Assembly: GCA_002342025.1 (NCBI GenBank)
Contig: DDPD01000066.1
Span: 1 to 17,998 of the forward strand
Length of the DNA stretch: 17,998 nt
DNA from: Moraxellaceae bacterium UBA2477
GTDB lineage: Bacteria; Pseudomonadota; Gammaproteobacteria; Pseudomonadales; Moraxellaceae
Direction: 5' to 3'
Part shown: positions 14,767-17,998 of the stretch, one piece after another
How positions within the stretch are numbered: the first letter of the stretch is position 1
How the letters are laid out: the number at the start of each line of letters is the position of its first letter
Notes under the pieces: model-generated
What the model saw: only the letters and a program-made list of their open reading frames with translations
Told to the model about the DNA's origin: nothing
Database searches by the model: none
Translations under genes and position numbers: made by a program

Positions 14767-16818
14767 ATGACGCACGCACTTACTTTAACGCCCCTTGCCG
14801 TAGCTGTTTCAACCGTAGCGCTAACAATGTCGGGGGCGGCGTGGGGCATGCACGAGACTGTCGTTGAGGTTTCTGTACCGCTGGAGCAGCAGTCGGCTTT
14901 TTCAGTCACACCGGCTCAGGCCTTAAGTGAGTTACAGCGAACCGCAGGCGGGGTTACGGTGGTGGATGCTCAGCATTACCTCACCGGTCGCGCAGGGACG
15001 ATGGAAGACACGCTAAAACTCGCCACGGGTGTGTTCATTCAGTCACGATTCGGCGCTGATGAGGCCCGCGTATCTATTCGTGGCTCAGGTTTGCAACGAA
15101 CCTTCCATGGACGCGGTTTGATGCTCTTGCAAGATGGCGTTCCGCTGAATCTCGGCGATGGTGGCTTTGATATGCAGGCCATTGAGCCGCAGGCGACCCG
15201 CTACATTGAGGTTGAGCGTGGTGCGAATGCCTTACGTTATGGCAGTAGCACCTTAGGTGGGGCCATTAATTATGTATCGCAAACAGGCCGTACCGCACCG
15301 CCGCTGGTGTTACGCGCCGAGGCCGGCAGCTTTAACTATCAGCGCTATCAGGCCTCGGTGGCAGGGCAGCAGGGTTTTGTAGACGGCTATGCGTCTTTCA
15401 ACTTTACCGAGCAAGAAGGCTTCCGTGATCATGCGCGCCAACGCAACCAACGCTTGGTTGGAAATGTGGGCTGGCAGCTCGCGCCCCACATTGAATCGCG
15501 CTTTTATGTCACGGCCGTCGATACGGTTTCAGAATTGCCAGGTAACTTGACCTATGCCCAGCTGAAAGCGAAGCCACGTCAGGCTGATGCGGGCAGTGTT
15601 AATCGGGATGCAAAACGTGACTTTGCCCTCTACCGTTTGGCCAATCGCACGGCGATAACCCATGACGACAATAGCCAAACTGAAGTCACGAGTTATGCCG
15701 CAAAGAAATACTTATTTCACCCATTGGGCTTTGCGCGCCTCGAGCAAGAAAATAGAGATCTTGGGCTGGGCTTGAGGCATAGCCGAAATACCCAGTGGCT
15801 GGGCATGACACAGTCTCATGTGCTGGGAGCTAACTGGCGCCGAGGCTTAACGATGGATGAGCAGTGCACATACGGTGCTGCTCCGGCCACAACTCATCCG
15901 TGCACAACGAAAACGAAGTCCAACAAACTCACCGCGAATAACCTTGAGCTGTATGGCGAGTCGCGCTGGGCATTAACACCCGCCACGACAGTTTCTCTCG
16001 GCGGCCAATGGACCGATGCTCAGCGCAAAGTGGCCCCTGGTGATGTCCCGCTAGGGCCGTTCTATGATCAAGACTACCGACGTTTCTCACCCAAATTGGG
16101 CGTACTACATCATCTCACGTCATCACTGGATGTGTATGCCAATGTCAGTGCTAGTTATGAGCCGCCCAGCTTTTCAGAAACCACGGCAGGTGCCACCTTC
16201 AATCAAGCGCAGCGTGCCAGAACTTATGAGTTAGGGGCCCGCGCCGCTACTTTTTTTAAGGGCGCTCAGCTCAGCTACGATGTCAGCGTCTATCGTGCAC
16301 AACTTCGCAACGAATTGTTGGCACTGACGCAAAATGGCATGCAAACCCTGACCGTGAATGCGGATCAAACAATACACCAAGGCGTTGAAGCAGGGCTGTT
16401 GGCTGAAGCGGAACAATGGCGTGGTCAGGCCAGTTACCTCTATAACGATTTTAAGTTCCAACGTGATGTGCAATTTGGCAACAATCGCATCGCAGGCTTG
16501 CCGGACCAAGTGCTTTCAGCCGAGTTTGCGTTACGACTGCCAAAGCAAATGTGGTTAGGTCCTACCTTGCGCGCCGCCTCGCGAGCGTGGGTTGACCATG
16601 CCAATACCTTAGCGGCTCCCGGCTACAGCGTGTTTGGCGTCAAATTAAATCAGACGCTTTCACCCGGACTCTCTTGGTTTGTTGAGGGCCGCAACCTCGG
16701 TGATAAGCGCTTTGCCGCCACCACTGGCGTGATGCGCAACGCCGGTGGTAATGATCAGGCTCAATTCGCCCCTGGCGAAGGTCGCGCCGTCTATGTTGGC
16801 GCAAGTAAGGCCTTTTAA
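14767..16818 (+). CDS. TonB-dependent outer-membrane receptor (FecA-like)
   Basis: This 683-residue TonB-dependent receptor has a signal peptide (residues 1-27, cleavage after A-W-G), a possible TonB box E30-T-V-V-E-V, then a plug domain. The plug shows L-A-T-G-V-F-I-Q-S-R-F-G, V-S-I-R-G-S-G-L-Q-R, L-Q-D-G-V-P-L-N and V-E-R-G-A-N-A-L-R-Y-G, followed by L-G-G-A-I-N-Y. A 22-strand type barrel follows and ends in the usual terminal Phe. C367 and C379 lie in one loop and may form a disulfide in the extracellular face. There is no N-terminal signalling extension, so regulation by a FecR/ECF pair is unlikely. The ligand is most likely a metal chelate or siderophore, but that cannot be read from sequence. 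The ATG at 14767 has only a weak GGACC upstream. It is followed after 2 bases by a PepSY protein gene, a common partner for receptor-imported iron complexes. Confidence 0.9.
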   Translation: MTHALTLTPLAVAVSTVALTMSGAAWGMHETVVEVSVPLEQQSAFSVTPAQALSELQRTAGGVTVVDAQHYLTGRAGTMEDTLKLATGVFIQSRFGADEARVSIRGSGLQRTFHGRGLMLLQDGVPLNLGDGGFDMQAIEPQATRYIEVERGANALRYGSSTLGGAINYVSQTGRTAPPLVLRAEAGSFNYQRYQASVAGQQGFVDGYASFNFTEQEGFRDHARQRNQRLVGNVGWQLAPHIESRFYVTAVDTVSELPGNLTYAQLKAKPRQADAGSVNRDAKRDFALYRLANRTAITHDDNSQTEVTSYAAKKYLFHPLGFARLEQENRDLGLGLRHSRNTQWLGMTQSHVLGANWRRGLTMDEQCTYGAAPATTHPCTTKTKSNKLTANNLELYGESRWALTPATTVSLGGQWTDAQRKVAPGDVPLGPFYDQDYRRFSPKLGVLHHLTSSLDVYANVSASYEPPSFSETTAGATFNQAQRARTYELGARAATFFKGAQLSYDVSVYRAQLRNELLALTQNGMQTLTVNADQTIHQGVEAGLLAEAEQWRGQASYLYNDFKFQRDVQFGNNRIAGLPDQVLSAEFALRLPKQMWLGPTLRAASRAWVDHANTLAAPGYSVFGVKLNQTLSPGLSWFVEGRNLGDKRFAATTGVMRNAGGNDQAQFAPGEGRAVYVGASKAF

Positions 16819-16820
16819 TC

Positions 16821-17998
16821 ATGCGTGAGCGGTTAATGCGTTGGCATCGTAGGTTAGCGATTTTGGCCGTGATTCCTTTACTGGCGTGGTCGCTGACCGG
16901 TTTGCTGCATCCATTGATGTCTCGTTAGCAGCCCTCGGCGGTGGCCATGAAGCCTCCGATGAATCTTGTACTATCACCGGTAGATAGGCCTTGGAGCGAC
17001 TTGCCAGCTCCGGCTACCACTCTGCCTGCTGGTTTGCAGTTACGTGAATTACGGGCGCTCACGTGGCAGCAACGTCCCTACTGGATGGTGCAAACAGCCT
17101 CGGGTGAAAGGCATTACTACGATGCTCAAAGCGGTGCGTCTGTCGACATTGAGCCAGCTATTATCCTAGCCCTGGCCCGTCACTATACGGGTGTAAACTC
17201 CCCAATTTTAAGCGTTCGTGAAATCACTGCCTTTGATGATGAATACGCATTTGTGAACCGATACCTACCGGTTTGGCGAGTGGCGTTTGATCAGCCAGAT
17301 GGCTTAGTTGCCTTTATTGAGCCACGCAGCTTTCAGCTCACAGGCCTTACCGATACGTGGAAAACACGCTTTAGCTTTCTGTTTTCCAACTTACATAGTT
17401 GGAAGTGGTGGCCCCACGAACCTAGCCGTGATGTAGCCATGGTGAGCTTTTTGTCTGCAGCCATATTGCTGATTTTGAGTGGGCTTTTGCGCGCTAGGGC
17501 AATGAAAGTAAGGCCGGTAATCACGAAAACCACGCGTTGGCATCGTCGCATCGGTTGGTGTGTGGCGGCAGCAGCTTTGGCATGGACTAGCAGTGGCATC
17601 TTTCACCTCTTAGCCATTAACAAGGGCCGTCCAGCATTCGCCACCTACCCGCTAACGCATACGTTCAATAGCGATGAGCTGATTCATCGCGCGCCTTTAA
17701 TTAATAACGAGTTAGCGCGCTTACAGATTGTGGCAACTTCGGCTGGACCACTCTGGCGTGAATGGGGTGTGCATTCAAACGCCCACGTGCAAATAGCTAA
17801 TCATGAGCATCATTCAGGAGCAAAAAGTCCACCCCATCTACTCGAAACCTATGCTTCCGCACGAACCGGGGAGGCTGTCCAGCCGTCAGCGTATGTGCGA
17901 GAACTCACGACTTCAGTGAGCCAGCAAAGCAAGTGGCTCAAAACGGAAGTCATAACCCAGTTCACATCGGAGTATGGCTTTGATACGGACCCAGTTTC
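16821..17998 (+). pseudogene. PepSY-type inner-membrane protein with an in-frame TAG (3' end outside window)
   Basis: Starting at ATG 16821, two bases after the receptor stop, the frame encodes M-R-W-H-R-R-L-A-I-L, a membrane helix and L-T-G-L-L-H-P-L-M-S-R, and then meets TAG at 16926-16928. Beyond it the same frame is open for 357 codons to the window end, with no other stop and no frameshift. The continuation looks like an intact PepSY-associated membrane protein: a periplasmic region, W-R-V-A-F-D (PepSY-like), S-N-L-H-S-W-K-W-W-P, a helix near 17440-17490, then T-R-W-H-R-R-I-G-W and a further helix ending S-G-I-F-H-L. Such proteins often accompany siderophore receptors and may reduce the imported metal complex. 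The possibilities are a recent nonsense mutation (TGG or TTG to TAG is one change), a sequencing error, readthrough, or a restart at ATG 16947, which would lose the first helix. Confidence 0.75.

Overview
The window looks like the chromosome of a mid-GC gammaproteobacterium. The basis is a full-length proteobacterial Mfd, a FecA-like TonB-dependent receptor followed by a PepSY membrane protein, and a Tad (Flp) pilus locus containing a DUF3613-type small protein. No rRNA, tRNA, CRISPR array, insertion sequence or transposase was recognised. Coding density is high: no gap exceeds 300 bases, and the longest is the 215-base divergent region between mfd and the TonB receptor gene (14552-14766).

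Layout. (1) Bases 1-3916, + strand, are the 3' end of a Tad pilus operon: the end of tadC, a TadD-like TPR lipoprotein, a small DUF3613-like secreted protein, and a large TadG-like protein. (2) Bases 3917-4848, - strand, hold two tandem TadE-like minor pseudopilin genes that converge on tadG with directly abutting stop codons. (3) Bases 4915-7286, - strand, hold two tandem paralogous GT87 (DUF2029) polyprenyl-phosphate-sugar glycosyltransferases, placed to be transcribed into the tadE pair. (4) Bases 7369-11037, - strand, are an AT-rich glycan cassette: a GtrB-like polyprenyl-phosphate glycosyltransferase, an unrecognised polytopic protein with a C-terminal extracytoplasmic domain (GtrC-like position), a SAM methyltransferase, and a GtrA-like flippase, with overlapping or nearly overlapping reading frames. 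(5) Bases 11066-14551, - strand, are mfd, which is clearly GC-richer and ends only 28 bases before the gtrB-like start. (6) Bases 14767-17998, + strand, are an outer-membrane TonB-dependent receptor and a PepSY-type inner-membrane protein whose frame contains one premature TAG and is otherwise open to the window end.

How the parts may work together (inference). The - strand genes from 11037 down to 3917 all point the same way. They contain what a lipid-linked glycosylation pathway needs: a charging enzyme (GtrB), a flippase (GtrA), several GT-C type membrane transferases, a methyltransferase, and two pilus subunits at the end. A pilus- or envelope-glycan modification module attached to the Tad locus is the most interesting reading, but physical linkage is the only evidence here. 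The receptor/PepSY pair is probably a separate metal or siderophore uptake unit. A perfect 17-bp dyad with a third half-site lies in front of it and is a candidate operator.
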